From Mayfieldus sp038040285 (GTDB lineage: Bacteria > Actinomycetota > Thermoleophilia > Solirubrobacterales > 70-9), in NCBI GenBank assembly GCA_038040285.1, contig JBBPIN010000009.1, positions 1 to 64,000 of the forward strand: DNA of 64,000 nt, given 5' to 3'. The position numbers were made by a program, and so were the translations under genes. Shown here one piece after another: positions 52,637-60,958 of the stretch; positions within the stretch are counted from its first letter, which is position 1, and each line of letters starts with the position of its first letter. A model generated the notes under the pieces. The model saw only the letters and a list, made by a program, of their open reading frames with translations, made no database searches and was not told where the DNA came from.

Positions 52637-53845
52637 CTACAAGAACGTCTGGCCTTCGCCGCGGTACGTCGGCACTTCGTCGACGATCTCGTCGCCCTCG
52701 ACCAGGTACAGCGACGCGAAGTGCTCGCACAGCTCGCCGGCCTTGGTGTGGCGCAGGTAGGCCCGGTCCCCGATCCGCAGCTCGCGGGCCGGCGGGCCGA
52801 GCAGCGGCGTCTGCACCTCGCCGGCGCCCTCCTCGGGGTCGAGCTTCAGCTCGGGCGGAAGCCAGGGGGTCGGAAGGCGCGCCGCGTCGCCGCTGCCCGA
52901 GGCGAGGTAACCGCCGCCGAGGGCGGTCGCCACGCCTCCGGCCGGCTTGCGCACGATCGGCAGCGCGAAGGCGGCGGCGGGGGTCAGCGTGAAGCTCGTG
53001 TAGTGGTCGAAGAGTGTCGGGGCATAGAAGCCCGAGCCGGCCGCCAGCTCGGTAACCGAGGGGTCCGAAGCGGTGGCCTCGAGGCTTCCGGTTCCGCCGC
53101 CGTTGACGAACTCGAGCGGCCCGAACTCGTGCACCGCAACCTCGATTCGCCCCCGGCGCACCAGCAGCTCCTTGGTGGACCGGCGCTGCATGAAGCGAAT
53201 CGCCGCGCCGCGAAACCTTCGGCCCGGGGGCCTGTCCCCGACCCCGGCGATCTGGCCCTCGTAGGCCATGATCCCGACCAGCTCGAGCTGGGGGCGGCGC
53301 TGGATCTCCCGGGCCAGCTCGACGGCCTGCTCGACGGTGTGCACCGGCGAGCGCTTCGGGCCGACCTTCATCCGGCCGCGCAGCGGCCACCAGCCGGCGT
53401 CGACGTCCATGCAGACCCGAACCGCTCCGGCCCCGGTGCCCAGCACCGACTCGATCAGGTCGAGGTGCTCGGCGCAGTCGACCATCAGCACCGGCGCACC
53501 CTGCGGGTTTGCGGCGCTCTGCACGGCGAGCTGCGCCAGCGCCTCGATGTCCGCCGTCGGATAGGCGACGACCATGTCATCGAAGCCGTGCTCGGCCAGC
53601 CACAGCGTCTCGGGCAGCGTGTAGCTGAGCAACCCGCGAAACCCTTCGTCGCGGGCGAGAATCCGCTCCAGAAGTGGCCGGCAGCGGATCGACTTCGACG
53701 CGATCCGTATCGGCTTTCCGCCCGCCCGCCGCAGCATGTCGTCGGCGTTCGCCCACATCGCGTCGAGGTCGACGAACGCGAACGGCGCCTCGACCTCGGA
53801 GAAGATCTCCTCGTAGCGCGCGTGCGATTGATCGGGAACGGGCAC
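52637..53845 (-). CDS. Fold-type III PLP enzyme (amino acid deaminase/aldolase, D-threonine-aldolase-like)
   Basis: 402 residues. FAFVDLDAMWANADDMLRRA opens the alanine-racemase-type barrel. PIRIASKSIRCRPLLERIL carries the PLP Lys. MDVDAGWWPLRGRMKVGPKR, GIMAYEGQIAGVGD and FVNGGGTGSLEATA follow. The C-terminal beta domain has GDRAYLRHTKAGELCEHF, like D-serine/D-threonine dehydratase-aldolases with a metal site (HTK..C). Substrate is probably a D-amino acid. The convergent pairing with the lactone oxidase recurs in actinobacteria, as far as I recall. Confidence 0.8.
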   Translation of the reverse strand: MPVPDQSHARYEEIFSEVEAPFAFVDLDAMWANADDMLRRAGGKPIRIASKSIRCRPLLERILARDEGFRGLLSYTLPETLWLAEHGFDDMVVAYPTADIEALAQLAVQSAANPQGAPVLMVDCAEHLDLIESVLGTGAGAVRVCMDVDAGWWPLRGRMKVGPKRSPVHTVEQAVELAREIQRRPQLELVGIMAYEGQIAGVGDRPPGRRFRGAAIRFMQRRSTKELLVRRGRIEVAVHEFGPLEFVNGGGTGSLEATASDPSVTELAAGSGFYAPTLFDHYTSFTLTPAAAFALPIVRKPAGGVATALGGGYLASGSGDAARLPTPWLPPELKLDPEEGAGEVQTPLLGPPARELRIGDRAYLRHTKAGELCEHFASLYLVEGDEIVDEVPTYRGEGQTFL

Positions 53846-53876
53846 GGCGCGAGCCTACAGCCGGCGAGCGGACATG

Positions 53877-53935
53877 CAATTGCGGCGGCGTCGCCGCCTG
53901 ACATGCCAGTGCCGCGGCGCAACGCCGCGGCTGAC
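53877..53935 (+). repeat. Double-hairpin intergenic repeat, copy 3
   Basis: caattgcggcggcg-t-cgccgcc, spacer tgacatgccag, then gccgcggcg-caa-cgccgcggc and ctgac. Same layout as 24951 (inverted) and 43757. It lies between the PLP-enzyme start and tRNA-Ser(GCT). Confidence 0.8.
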
Positions 53936-53958
53936 ACCTATCATCGACCTGCGCGCCC

Positions 53959-54047
53959 GGAGAGGTGGCCGAGTGGCTGAAGGCACTCGCCTGCTAAGCG
54001 AGTAGGGGGCGCAAGCTCTCTCGAGGGTTCGAATCCCTCCCTCTCCG
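53959..54047 (+). tRNA. tRNA-Ser(GCT)
   Basis: 89 nt. ggagagg pairs with cctctcc. The anticodon loop ctgctaa (GCT) sits between actcgc-type stems. Long variable arm and a T-arm with ttcgaat. Discriminator G; CCA not encoded. Confidence 0.96.
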
Positions 54048-54079
54048 TTCAGTCAATTGGCCCCGGGAGGCAAGCCCAC

Positions 54080-54913
54080 GTGAAGGACCGAGTGCTCATA
54101 GGAATCGCCGCGATCCTCGCCATCGTCACCGCCGGCGTGGGGGTTGCCCTGGGCGCGTTTGGGGCAGGCGCGAGCGATGACCCCTCGGTGAGCACCGGTG
54201 TCCGGCCCGTGGCGCGTGCGACGGTGACACCCGGCAGGGTCGTGGTCGCGGGTCGCGCTGCGCACAGGGCCCGCCGGACCCCGGTCCCCACCGTGCTCCA
54301 CCAGCCGCGCTATGGACGCTACTTCGCGATTCTCGAGCTGCGTCGTGGCGCACGCGTCCCGATCCTCGACAGCCCGGGGGGAAGGCTGGTCAAGTCGCTC
54401 AGCGCCGAATCGGAGTTCGGCTCACCTCGGGTACTCGGCGTCGCGCGGCAGAGCGGTTCCTGGTTGGGCGTAACCACCCCGCTGCGACCGCACGGGGAGC
54501 TTGGCTGGGTCCGCTTCGATGCCGCGAAGTTGAGGCTCTACTGGACCCGCTATTCGCTCCGGGTGCTGCTCTCGAAACGGATCCTCGAGCTGCACTACGG
54601 TGGGCGGGTGCTCGGCCGCTACACGGTCACCGTCGGGGCGGCCGGCAGCGACACGCCGCGGGGGCGTTTCTCGATCACCGATGCCCTGTCCTTCGATCAC
54701 AGCCCCTTCTACGGCTGCTGCGCGCTGGCCCTCTCGGGATCCCAGGAGCACCTGCCCCTGGGATGGTTGGGCGGCAACCGCATCGCAATCCATGGAACAC
54801 CGGGACCGGTCGGCTACGCGGCCTCGCACGGGTGCATTCGGGCCACCGACGAGACGATGCGGACGCTGTTCCGGCGCGTTCCGCTCGGCACGCCGGTGTT
54901 CGTCGACGGCTGA
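54080..54913 (+). CDS. Membrane-anchored L,D-transpeptidase
   Basis: 277 residues, GTG start. N-terminal anchor (LIGIAAILAIVTAGVGVALG). An SH3-like region (YFAILELRRGARVPILDSPG to GWVRFDAAKL) precedes the YkuD domain with VGAAGSDTPRGRFSITDAL, IAIHGTPG and YAASHGCIRA; Cys252 is the nucleophile. 3-3 peptidoglycan cross-linking. It differs from the accessory copy at 9,391 in its anchor and its YGCCALALSG insert. Confidence 0.87.
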   Translation: MKDRVLIGIAAILAIVTAGVGVALGAFGAGASDDPSVSTGVRPVARATVTPGRVVVAGRAAHRARRTPVPTVLHQPRYGRYFAILELRRGARVPILDSPGGRLVKSLSAESEFGSPRVLGVARQSGSWLGVTTPLRPHGELGWVRFDAAKLRLYWTRYSLRVLLSKRILELHYGGRVLGRYTVTVGAAGSDTPRGRFSITDALSFDHSPFYGCCALALSGSQEHLPLGWLGGNRIAIHGTPGPVGYAASHGCIRATDETMRTLFRRVPLGTPVFVDG

Positions 54914-54957
54914 GGGCTCGTGCCTGCGCCAGCCGGCGCCGGGAAGGGAGAAGCCTC

Positions 54958-55416
54958 GTGGCACCGAAGGTCAACCGAATGCCCGACGAGGACCCGTTTC
55001 TCGAGTTCGCCGGCTCCAACGTCGTGGAGGCCGACGCCCGACACGCCGTGGCGCAGCAGCGCCCGGCCCCCGAGCTCGACAATCACGCCGGCGTCCGCCA
55101 TGCGGGCGCCCTGTTCACGGTCGGCTATGCGGCCTCGCGGGCCCTTGTCGCCGCGGCGCTGGAAGCGAAGGCCGAGTCGGCGAAGGCCCAGATGGTCGAC
55201 AGTGAGATCGCCTACGAGAAGATTGTCACCGGCGAGTTGGTGACCGCGACCGCCGAGCCCGCCGGCGAGGACTGGGAGTCGCTGCTTGCGCGGATCTCCG
55301 GTGGGGAGGCTGTGCAGCTGCCGACCTCGGTGACGCTGCGAAACGAGGCCGGCAAGACGGTGACCGCGATGAGCGTCTGCTGGCAGGTCACCCCCTCGGA
55401 CGGAGAAGGTCCCTGA
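54958..55416 (+). CDS. Hotdog-fold protein (DUF4442/thioesterase-like)
   Basis: 152 residues from GTG 54958 (RBS gggaagggag). The hotdog pattern is HAGVRHAGALFTVGYAASRA on the long helix, SEIAYEKIVTGELVTATAEP and the strand pair LPTSVTLRNEAGKTVTAMSV. Members often hydrolyse acyl-CoA or acyl-ACP, but no catalytic residue is certain. It abuts the ketoreductase gene and heads the small FAS/PKS-like cluster. Confidence 0.68.
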   Translation: MAPKVNRMPDEDPFLEFAGSNVVEADARHAVAQQRPAPELDNHAGVRHAGALFTVGYAASRALVAAALEAKAESAKAQMVDSEIAYEKIVTGELVTATAEPAGEDWESLLARISGGEAVQLPTSVTLRNEAGKTVTAMSVCWQVTPSDGEGP

Positions 55417-56220
55417 TGGGCGCCGAGGACGCCAAGCGGGATCAGGGCGGCGCGCTGGTCACCGGCGCATCGCGGGGCATTGGTGCTGCAATCGCGCGTG
55501 CGCTTGCAACTGACGGATGGTCAGTTGGGGTCAATTACCGCGCCGACGCCGAAGGCGCTCGCTCGGTGGTCGAGGAGATAGCTGCAGGCGCCAGGCACTT
55601 GAGATTGAGGCGGATGTAGCCGATGAAAGTTCGGTGGAGCGCATGTCGACACAATCGAGGATCGCCTCGGCCCCGTGCTCGTGCTGGTCAACAACGCGGG
55701 CGCCAGGCACGATCGATTGGTGCAGGGACTCTCCAAGCAAGACTGGGCTCGGATCATCGACGTGAACCTGCACGGCGCCTTTCACACCATCCAGCGGGCG
55801 ATTCGTCCGATGTCGCAGAAGCGCTTCGGCCGGATCATCAACGTGAGCTCGATCTCGGCCACCCGACCGCAACCGGCCCAGGCCGCCTACGCCGCTTCGA
55901 AGGCCGGGGTCGAGGCGCTGACTCGCACCGTCGCGCAGGAGGTCACCCGCCGAGGGGTCACCGTGAACGCGATCGCGCCGGGACTCGTCGATACGGATTT
56001 CATTCCCGAGTCGCTGAAGTCGGCGGACGCGATGAGGGTATTGCCGGCCAGGCGGCTCGGCGAGCCCGAGGAGGTTGCCGCCCTCGCCAGCTTCCTCGCG
56101 TCCGAGGAGGCCGGGTACATCTCCGGTACCGTCATAACAGTGGACGGCGGCTTCACGGCTGGCCTTGGAGCCGGGGGGCGGTCTTGGCGACCCAAGGCGG
56201 AGACCTCAAGCGACGCCTAG
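55416..56220 (+). pseudogene. fabG: 3-oxoacyl-ACP reductase (FabG-type SDR), two single-base frameshifts
   Basis: Three frames assemble one FabG. Frame 1: GALVTGASRGIGAAIARALA to VVEEIAAG. Frame 2 (55591-55645): ALEIEADVADESSVERM. Frame 3: VLVLVNNAGARHDRLVQGLS, NVSSISATRPQPAQAAYAAS (Ser and Tyr-xxx-Lys) and SGTVITVDGGF. One missing G near 55590 and one near 55645 account for both shifts. It would reduce beta-ketoacyl-ACP. Its neighbours are intact, so an assembly error is as likely as decay. Confidence 0.75.
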
Positions 56221-56241
56221 AGAGGGAAGTCGAAGGGATCG

Positions 56242-56496
56242 ATGGAACCGACTGCAACACCCTCGCGGGATCAGATCTCGGCGCGGATCGTCAGTGCGCT
56301 GACTGAGTTTGGGGCCGAGCCCGACAAGCTGCGCCCGGAAGCGACGCTGGAAGAGCTCGACGTCGACTCCCTCGACCTGTTCGAGTTGGGCCAGATACTG
56401 AACGAGGAGTTCGGCATCGAGGTGGATCCTCAGGACTTCGAGGACCTCACCACCCTCGGACAGGCCGAGGCAGCGATATTGAGCTACCTCAAGTGA
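56242..56496 (+). CDS. Acyl carrier protein
   Basis: 84 residues. The phosphopantetheine site is ELDVDSLDLFEL with Ser43, a slight variant of DSL. FGAEPDKLRPEATLEEL and NEEFGIEVDPQDFEDLTTLG are typical of ACPs. It carries the growing chain for the adjacent ketosynthase, whose start overlaps its stop (GTGA). Confidence 0.93.
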   Translation: MEPTATPSRDQISARIVSALTEFGAEPDKLRPEATLEELDVDSLDLFELGQILNEEFGIEVDPQDFEDLTTLGQAEAAILSYLK

Positions 56497-57695
56497 GAAA
56501 CCAGCCTGCGGCGATAACCGGCATCGGCGCGGTCACCCCGTTGGGGCTTGGGGCCGAAGCCCTGTTTGAGAATTGGGCGAAGGGGGTCAGCGGGCTCGAA
56601 CACGGCGTCGGCGCCTGCAAGCAGTTCGATGCAGCGGACATGCTGTCGCGCAAGGAGGCCCGACGGACGGAGCGATTCGCGCAGTTGGGCCTGATGGCCG
56701 CCGACGAGGCTCTGCAGGACGCGTGGGGAGGCGAATGCCCCTACGAGCCCGCTCGCGTAGCCTGCATCATGGGGGTCGCCTTCGGCGGAATGGAGACGAT
56801 GCAGGGCCAGTCCGACGTGATGGATGCTGAGGGACCCGACGCCGTGTGGGTGCTCACCGTTCCCGTGTCGATGCCCAACGCCCTGCCGGCCCTGCTCGCG
56901 ATGCGTAAGGGCTTTCGGGGGGAAACGGGCAGCATCGCCACGGCATGCGCCTCGAGCGCGCAGGCGATCGGGGCCGGGCTGCGAATGCTGCGCGCGGGCA
57001 GCGCCGACGCCGTGATCGTCGGAGGGGCGGAGGGCTGCTTGAACGAGTACGGGTTGGCGCTTTTCCGCAACGCGGGAGCCCTCTCGCGCACCGGGATATG
57101 CCGGCCCTTCGACCGCCGACGCGATGGGTTCGTCATGGGCGAGGGAGCCGGGGTTCTGGTGCTCGAGGATCCCGAGAAAGCCGAGGCGCGGTCCGCGAAG
57201 GTGCGCGGCTACGTGGCTGGCTACGCCTCGACAACGGACGGCTATCACCTGACGGCGTCCGAGCCGAGCGGCGAAGTCTGCGCGATCGCGATCCGCGAGG
57301 CACTCGAAGACGCAGACCTGAAGCCCGAAGACGTCGACTACGTGAACGCGCACGGCACCTCGACGCCGGACAACGACCGCAGCGAGACCCACGCGCTGAA
57401 GAACGCGCTCGGCGAGCACGCCTACGACATACCCGTCTCCTCGACGAAGTCCGCGGTCGGACACTCGATCGGGGCGGCGGGCGGCGTGGAGGCGGTCTCG
57501 ACCCTGCTGTCGCTCACAAACCGCGTCGCCTGTCCAACGCTTGGTCTGGAGGAGCCAGAAGAGGGCCTGGACCTCGACTACGTACCGGGCAAATCCAGAC
57601 CACTCGAGCCGCGGGGGAACAACGGGCGGCTGGTGGCGATCTCGAACTCGTTCGCGTTCGGGGGCCACAACGCCGTTCTGGTGATCACCACGTGA
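56493..57695 (+). CDS. Beta-ketoacyl-ACP synthase II (FabF-type)
   Basis: 400 residues. The Cys-His-His triad is Cys152 (TACASSAQAI), His287 (NAHGTSTPDND) and His324 (KSAVGHSIGAAG). PFDRRRDGFVMGEGAGVLVL is also present. Elongating type, decarboxylates malonyl-ACP. It is part of the ACP-KS-thioesterase-AT set, so it may serve a dedicated polyketide or fatty-acid pathway and not bulk synthesis. Confidence 0.92.
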   Translation: MRNQPAAITGIGAVTPLGLGAEALFENWAKGVSGLEHGVGACKQFDAADMLSRKEARRTERFAQLGLMAADEALQDAWGGECPYEPARVACIMGVAFGGMETMQGQSDVMDAEGPDAVWVLTVPVSMPNALPALLAMRKGFRGETGSIATACASSAQAIGAGLRMLRAGSADAVIVGGAEGCLNEYGLALFRNAGALSRTGICRPFDRRRDGFVMGEGAGVLVLEDPEKAEARSAKVRGYVAGYASTTDGYHLTASEPSGEVCAIAIREALEDADLKPEDVDYVNAHGTSTPDNDRSETHALKNALGEHAYDIPVSSTKSAVGHSIGAAGGVEAVSTLLSLTNRVACPTLGLEEPEEGLDLDYVPGKSRPLEPRGNNGRLVAISNSFAFGGHNAVLVITT

Positions 57696-57726
57696 CGATC
57701 GGCGACCGGGGCGAAGGAGCGGCTTG

Positions 57727-58260
57727 ATGCCAACGCTGGTTGAGCTCCAGGAAGAGATCCACGCCGCTCTTCTCAAGGTCCCTTTCGACAGGCACCTCGG
57801 CGTAGTCATCGAGCGTGATCCACGCTCGGGCGAGGTTCGAATCTCGATCCCGCCCAGACCGGAGATTGTCGGGCCCGATGGGCAGCACTCCGCTGCCGCT
57901 GTGTTCGCGCTGGGGGACATCGTTTCGTCGATGGTGGTCTGCGAGCAGATCGCGCAGCGCGCACTGGAGCTGGACATGGGGGCGATCTTCTTCACGGTCG
58001 AAGCCCGTTTTCGGTGCCACGGCCCAGCCCGAGGGACGATTGCGGCGAGCGCAAGCCTTCTCCGCGGGCTCGACGAAGCCGTGGGTAAGCCCAACAAGGC
58101 AAGGAAGGCCACGATCGAAGTTGGGGCGAAGGTGGTCGGAGAGGACGGCGAGCTGGCGGGCGAGCACCGAATGAGCTTCTATGTTCGCCTCATGGATGTG
58201 AGCCGAGTTCGGGAGATGGTTCCGGCGTCCTCGGAGATCTTTCGCATCCACGGGCTGTGA
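57727..58260 (+). CDS. PaaI-like hotdog thioesterase or dehydratase
   Basis: 177 residues from ATG 57727 (cgaaggag upstream). FDRHLGVVIERDPRSGEVRI, GPDGQHSAAAVFALGDIVSS and FFTVEARFRCHGPARGTIAA form the hotdog with HSAAAVFALGD in the place of the PaaI active-site helix. It probably releases or tailors the acyl chain. It overlaps the acyltransferase gene by 4 bp. Confidence 0.72.
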   Translation: MPTLVELQEEIHAALLKVPFDRHLGVVIERDPRSGEVRISIPPRPEIVGPDGQHSAAAVFALGDIVSSMVVCEQIAQRALELDMGAIFFTVEARFRCHGPARGTIAASASLLRGLDEAVGKPNKARKATIEVGAKVVGEDGELAGEHRMSFYVRLMDVSRVREMVPASSEIFRIHGL

Positions 58261-59468
58261 GAGAGAGCCGCCTCCTGCTCCTCGGCGGGGAGGATGCGGC
58301 GGCGCTCTCCGGGCAGCTCGAGGAGCTTCGGGCAAGTGCGTCGCGGGCATCGAGCATCGCCGATCCGGGGATCGGGCTCGCGCCGACGCCGAGCGAGGAG
58401 CAGCCGCTGCGGGCGGGGGTCGTCGCATCCGACCCCGAGGAATTGCTGCAGCGGCTCGAAGTGCTGGGCGGTTGGCTCGGCGAGGGGGAGCCGGATGGCC
58501 TGCGGGCCGAGCGGGGCCTGGCGCTGGGGCGGGCTCGGGAGCGCCCCCGGATCGGCTTCCTGTTTCCCGGCCAGGGGGCTCCAGTGCCTACCAACTCCGG
58601 CTACCTCGTCGAGTGGCTTCCCGAAGCGGCCGCCGTCTATGAGCAAGCAAGGGCGCTGAAAGCCGCCGACGAGGTCCCGCCAGCCCTCGTCCAGCTGTCG
58701 GTCGTCACCGCTTCGGTCGCCGGTCTGCGGGCGCTGGCGATGCTCGGCATCGAGGCCGACTTCGGCCTCGGGCACAGCGTCGGTGAGCTGACCGCGCTGC
58801 ACTGGGCCGGGGCGCTGGACGAGGGGGCAGTGCTGCGGGTCGCGCGCCGGCGAGGCGAAGTGATGACCGATCACGCCACCGCCGCGGGAGCGATGGCGAA
58901 CATCGAGGCCGACGAGGAAACGTTCTCGGGCATCGTCGAGGGCGCCGAAGTGACCGTCGCCTGCGTCAACTCGCCGCGCCACCGGGTCGTGTCGGGAACG
59001 AACAAGGCGGTCGAGGAGGTGCTCGAGCGGGCGCGGGGGCGGGATGACGCCAAGGCCGTGCGGCTGCGCGTGGTGGGGGCCTTTCACTCGCCGCTGATGC
59101 GCGACGCGGTCCCCGTGTTCGACCGCTATCTGGCCGAGGAAGATTTCGGAATGCTCCAGCGGCCGGTTTATTCGACGATCACCGGCGCCGAGTTGGAGCC
59201 GGGCGCCGGTCAGCGCGCCCTTCTCGTCCGCCAGATGACCGAGCCGGTTCGCTTCCTGGACGCGGTACAAGATGCGGTCGATGGGACCGATCTACTGCTC
59301 GAGGTCGGTCCCGGGAGGATGCTGAGCGGGCTGGTCGCGGAGTTCGCCGAGACGCCGACGGTCCCGCTGCGGGTCGGCCACTCGTCGCCGCAGGGCTTTC
59401 TGACCGCCGTCGGCGCCGCCTACGCGGTCGGGGCGCCCATACGCGCCGATCGGCTGCCGGGCGCCTAG
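58257..59468 (+). CDS. PKS-type malonyl acyltransferase
   Basis: 403 residues, GTG start overlapping the previous stop (GTGA). The AT core (97-395) has IGFLFPGQGAPVPTN, catalytic GHSVGE with Ser174, and GAFHSPLM with His277; the AFH pattern favours malonyl over methylmalonyl. Residues 1-95 (LLLLGGEDAAALSGQLEELR, RAGVVASDPEELLQRLEVLG) look like the KS-AT linker of modular PKSs, which FabD lacks. So this is probably a stand-alone AT derived from a PKS. Confidence 0.82.
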   Translation: MRESRLLLLGGEDAAALSGQLEELRASASRASSIADPGIGLAPTPSEEQPLRAGVVASDPEELLQRLEVLGGWLGEGEPDGLRAERGLALGRARERPRIGFLFPGQGAPVPTNSGYLVEWLPEAAAVYEQARALKAADEVPPALVQLSVVTASVAGLRALAMLGIEADFGLGHSVGELTALHWAGALDEGAVLRVARRRGEVMTDHATAAGAMANIEADEETFSGIVEGAEVTVACVNSPRHRVVSGTNKAVEEVLERARGRDDAKAVRLRVVGAFHSPLMRDAVPVFDRYLAEEDFGMLQRPVYSTITGAELEPGAGQRALLVRQMTEPVRFLDAVQDAVDGTDLLLEVGPGRMLSGLVAEFAETPTVPLRVGHSSPQGFLTAVGAAYAVGAPIRADRLPGA

Positions 59469-59497
59469 AATCGGGCCTCCGGTAACGCCGGCTACCC

Positions 59498-59571
59498 GCG
59501 CCCGTAGCTCAGTTGGATAGAGCGTCGGTCTACGAAACCGAAGGTCACAGGTTCGAATCCTGTCGGGCGCG
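59498..59571 (+). tRNA. tRNA-Arg(ACG)
   Basis: 74 nt. gcgcccg pairs with cgggcgc. Anticodon loop ctacgaa (ACG) between tcggt and accga. D-arm gctcagttggatagagc and T-arm acagg-ttcgaat-cctgt. Discriminator G. It is the probable insertion point of the accessory block that follows. Confidence 0.96.
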
Positions 59572-59793
59572 TTCCGCTCTTCTCCTAGCGACGCCGCGTT
59601 CTTCCCATTGCAGAGCCGAATGCCGGGACCTGGCTCGAAACCGGTGTTCCGATGCTCTCCGCGCCTATCCGAAAGTTTCCGCGAGGTCGTGGTCTCATCC
59701 TGGTCTCATTTCGCGAGCCCTAACGACTAGCAAGAGAGTTGGCAACGCCTGCGCTCCCGCCCCTGGTCCGAAGCGAAAGCGGATTGAATGGGT

Positions 59794-60018
59794 TCACAGA
59801 GCGGTCGCCGAGCGCGCGGGCGAGTGGGCAAGGAGGACCTGGACATCTGGGCCGTCTTCGTCGTAGCCATCGGCACCCTCTAGCCATTCGAGTGAGGGTG
59901 GCTCGCCATCTGCCAATCCGCCGCATGATCGGCACTCGATGGGCGGTCGCTCTCGCCCTCGCACGAAAACGATGAAAAGCGCCCCGCATTCGCAAGCCAC
60001 TTCAAAACGCGACGGCAT
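59794..60018 (-). CDS. Small zinc-ribbon-like protein
   Basis: 74 residues from ATG 60018 (an open frame extends 16 codons upstream). FEVACECGALFIVFVRGRER and IECRSCGGLADG give CxC and CxxC pairs spaced as in zinc ribbons. The acidic tail (EGADGYDEDGPD) is followed by a basic end. Function unknown; it lies between tRNA-Arg and the nuclease-like operon. Confidence 0.5.
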   Translation of the reverse strand: MPSRFEVACECGALFIVFVRGRERPPIECRSCGGLADGEPPSLEWLEGADGYDEDGPDVQVLLAHSPARSATAL

Positions 60019-60175
60019 GATCGCCCAGACCTCCGATGATTGCCTCACGGCCAGATACCGAACCAAACGAGCCAGACGCCGTTACCCCTGACCCCCGACT
60101 CGCCCTTCGAGGAGGCGACCCAGGAACTCGAATGTCCCGAGGCCCAGGTCTCCGCTTCGGTCATGATCGCTGTCT

Positions 60176-60958
60176 TCACCAGCGTGGATAGGCAAAGCGT
60201 TTGGTCACTCGGAACCGTTTGTCAACGAGATCTGCATCTAGGGCGGCAATGCGTCGAATGTGCTGGCTGACGTCCCGGCGCCCGATGAGAACTGCGGCGA
60301 GACTGTCGGCGGCATCGCGCAACTCGAACCAATAGGTAGCGAAGCCCGGTGGCTGTGCGCTGATGATGTAGACGTCGAGCTTGCCGGCGGTCGCGAGTCC
60401 GTAGCGTCGGTGGAGGCGCTTGCGCTGGGGTCCTGTCGCAAGGTGCGCAGCCAGAGTCAGTCCCTGGATCAGAGCAAAGAACGGATCCATGTCCATCGCG
60501 ACCTTCACTTCGGCCACAATCGGTGTGGGGGTCCGGTCCGTGGCGTTGGCGAGAAGTAGATCGAGACGTAAAGCGGTTCTCGCTTCACTGCCGTCGTCGA
60601 AGACGGCGCCGCCCGTCGTGCGCGCCGCCACCAGCTCGCGATCCACATAGCTGAAGTTCAGCGCCTGGTCGCCGAGCACGCGAACGGTGTGGGCTCGTTT
60701 AACGAGCGCCGTGAGCTGATGAGTGGTCTTGATCTCGCTCTGGGGAGCCTTTACCGAGAACAACTTGCGCTCGGTGTAGAAGTCCTCACCCACATTTGAG
60801 TAGCTGCGAAAGCGGCGAATGCTCGCGGCGAAGTCCTTGGCCAGGGGGCCGGGATTTGTGATCAGCTTATGGGCCTCCGCCAGCCGCTTGCGCTGGGAGA
60901 GGAGGCCAAGGTGCTTGTAGCGCTTCACCATCGGCGTCAGCGGAATCTGAGTCGCCAT
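60176..60958 (-). CDS. PD-(D/E)XK nuclease-like protein of the island operon
   Basis: 260 residues; ATG 60958 shares one base with the preceding stop (TGATG). The centre has LRLDLLLANATDRTPTPIVA followed by EVKVAMDMDPFFALIQ: an Asp, then a strand with ExK, and a Gln/Pro-rich helix. This is a PD-(D/E)XK layout in which D...ExK would bind Mg for DNA or RNA cleavage. The N-terminal 100 residues are basic helices, and the C-terminus has VYIISAQPPGFATYWFELRD. The family is not recognised; nuclease activity is inferred from the motif. Confidence 0.6.
   Translation of the reverse strand: MATQIPLTPMVKRYKHLGLLSQRKRLAEAHKLITNPGPLAKDFAASIRRFRSYSNVGEDFYTERKLFSVKAPQSEIKTTHQLTALVKRAHTVRVLGDQALNFSYVDRELVAARTTGGAVFDDGSEARTALRLDLLLANATDRTPTPIVAEVKVAMDMDPFFALIQGLTLAAHLATGPQRKRLHRRYGLATAGKLDVYIISAQPPGFATYWFELRDAADSLAAVLIGRRDVSQHIRRIAALDADLVDKRFRVTKRFAYPRW

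Noticed and set aside
59654..59712. Repeated tggtctcat as the 3' end of a lost integrase
   Set aside because: The phrase resembles DNA after some integrase genes, but no integrase residues are encoded nearby.
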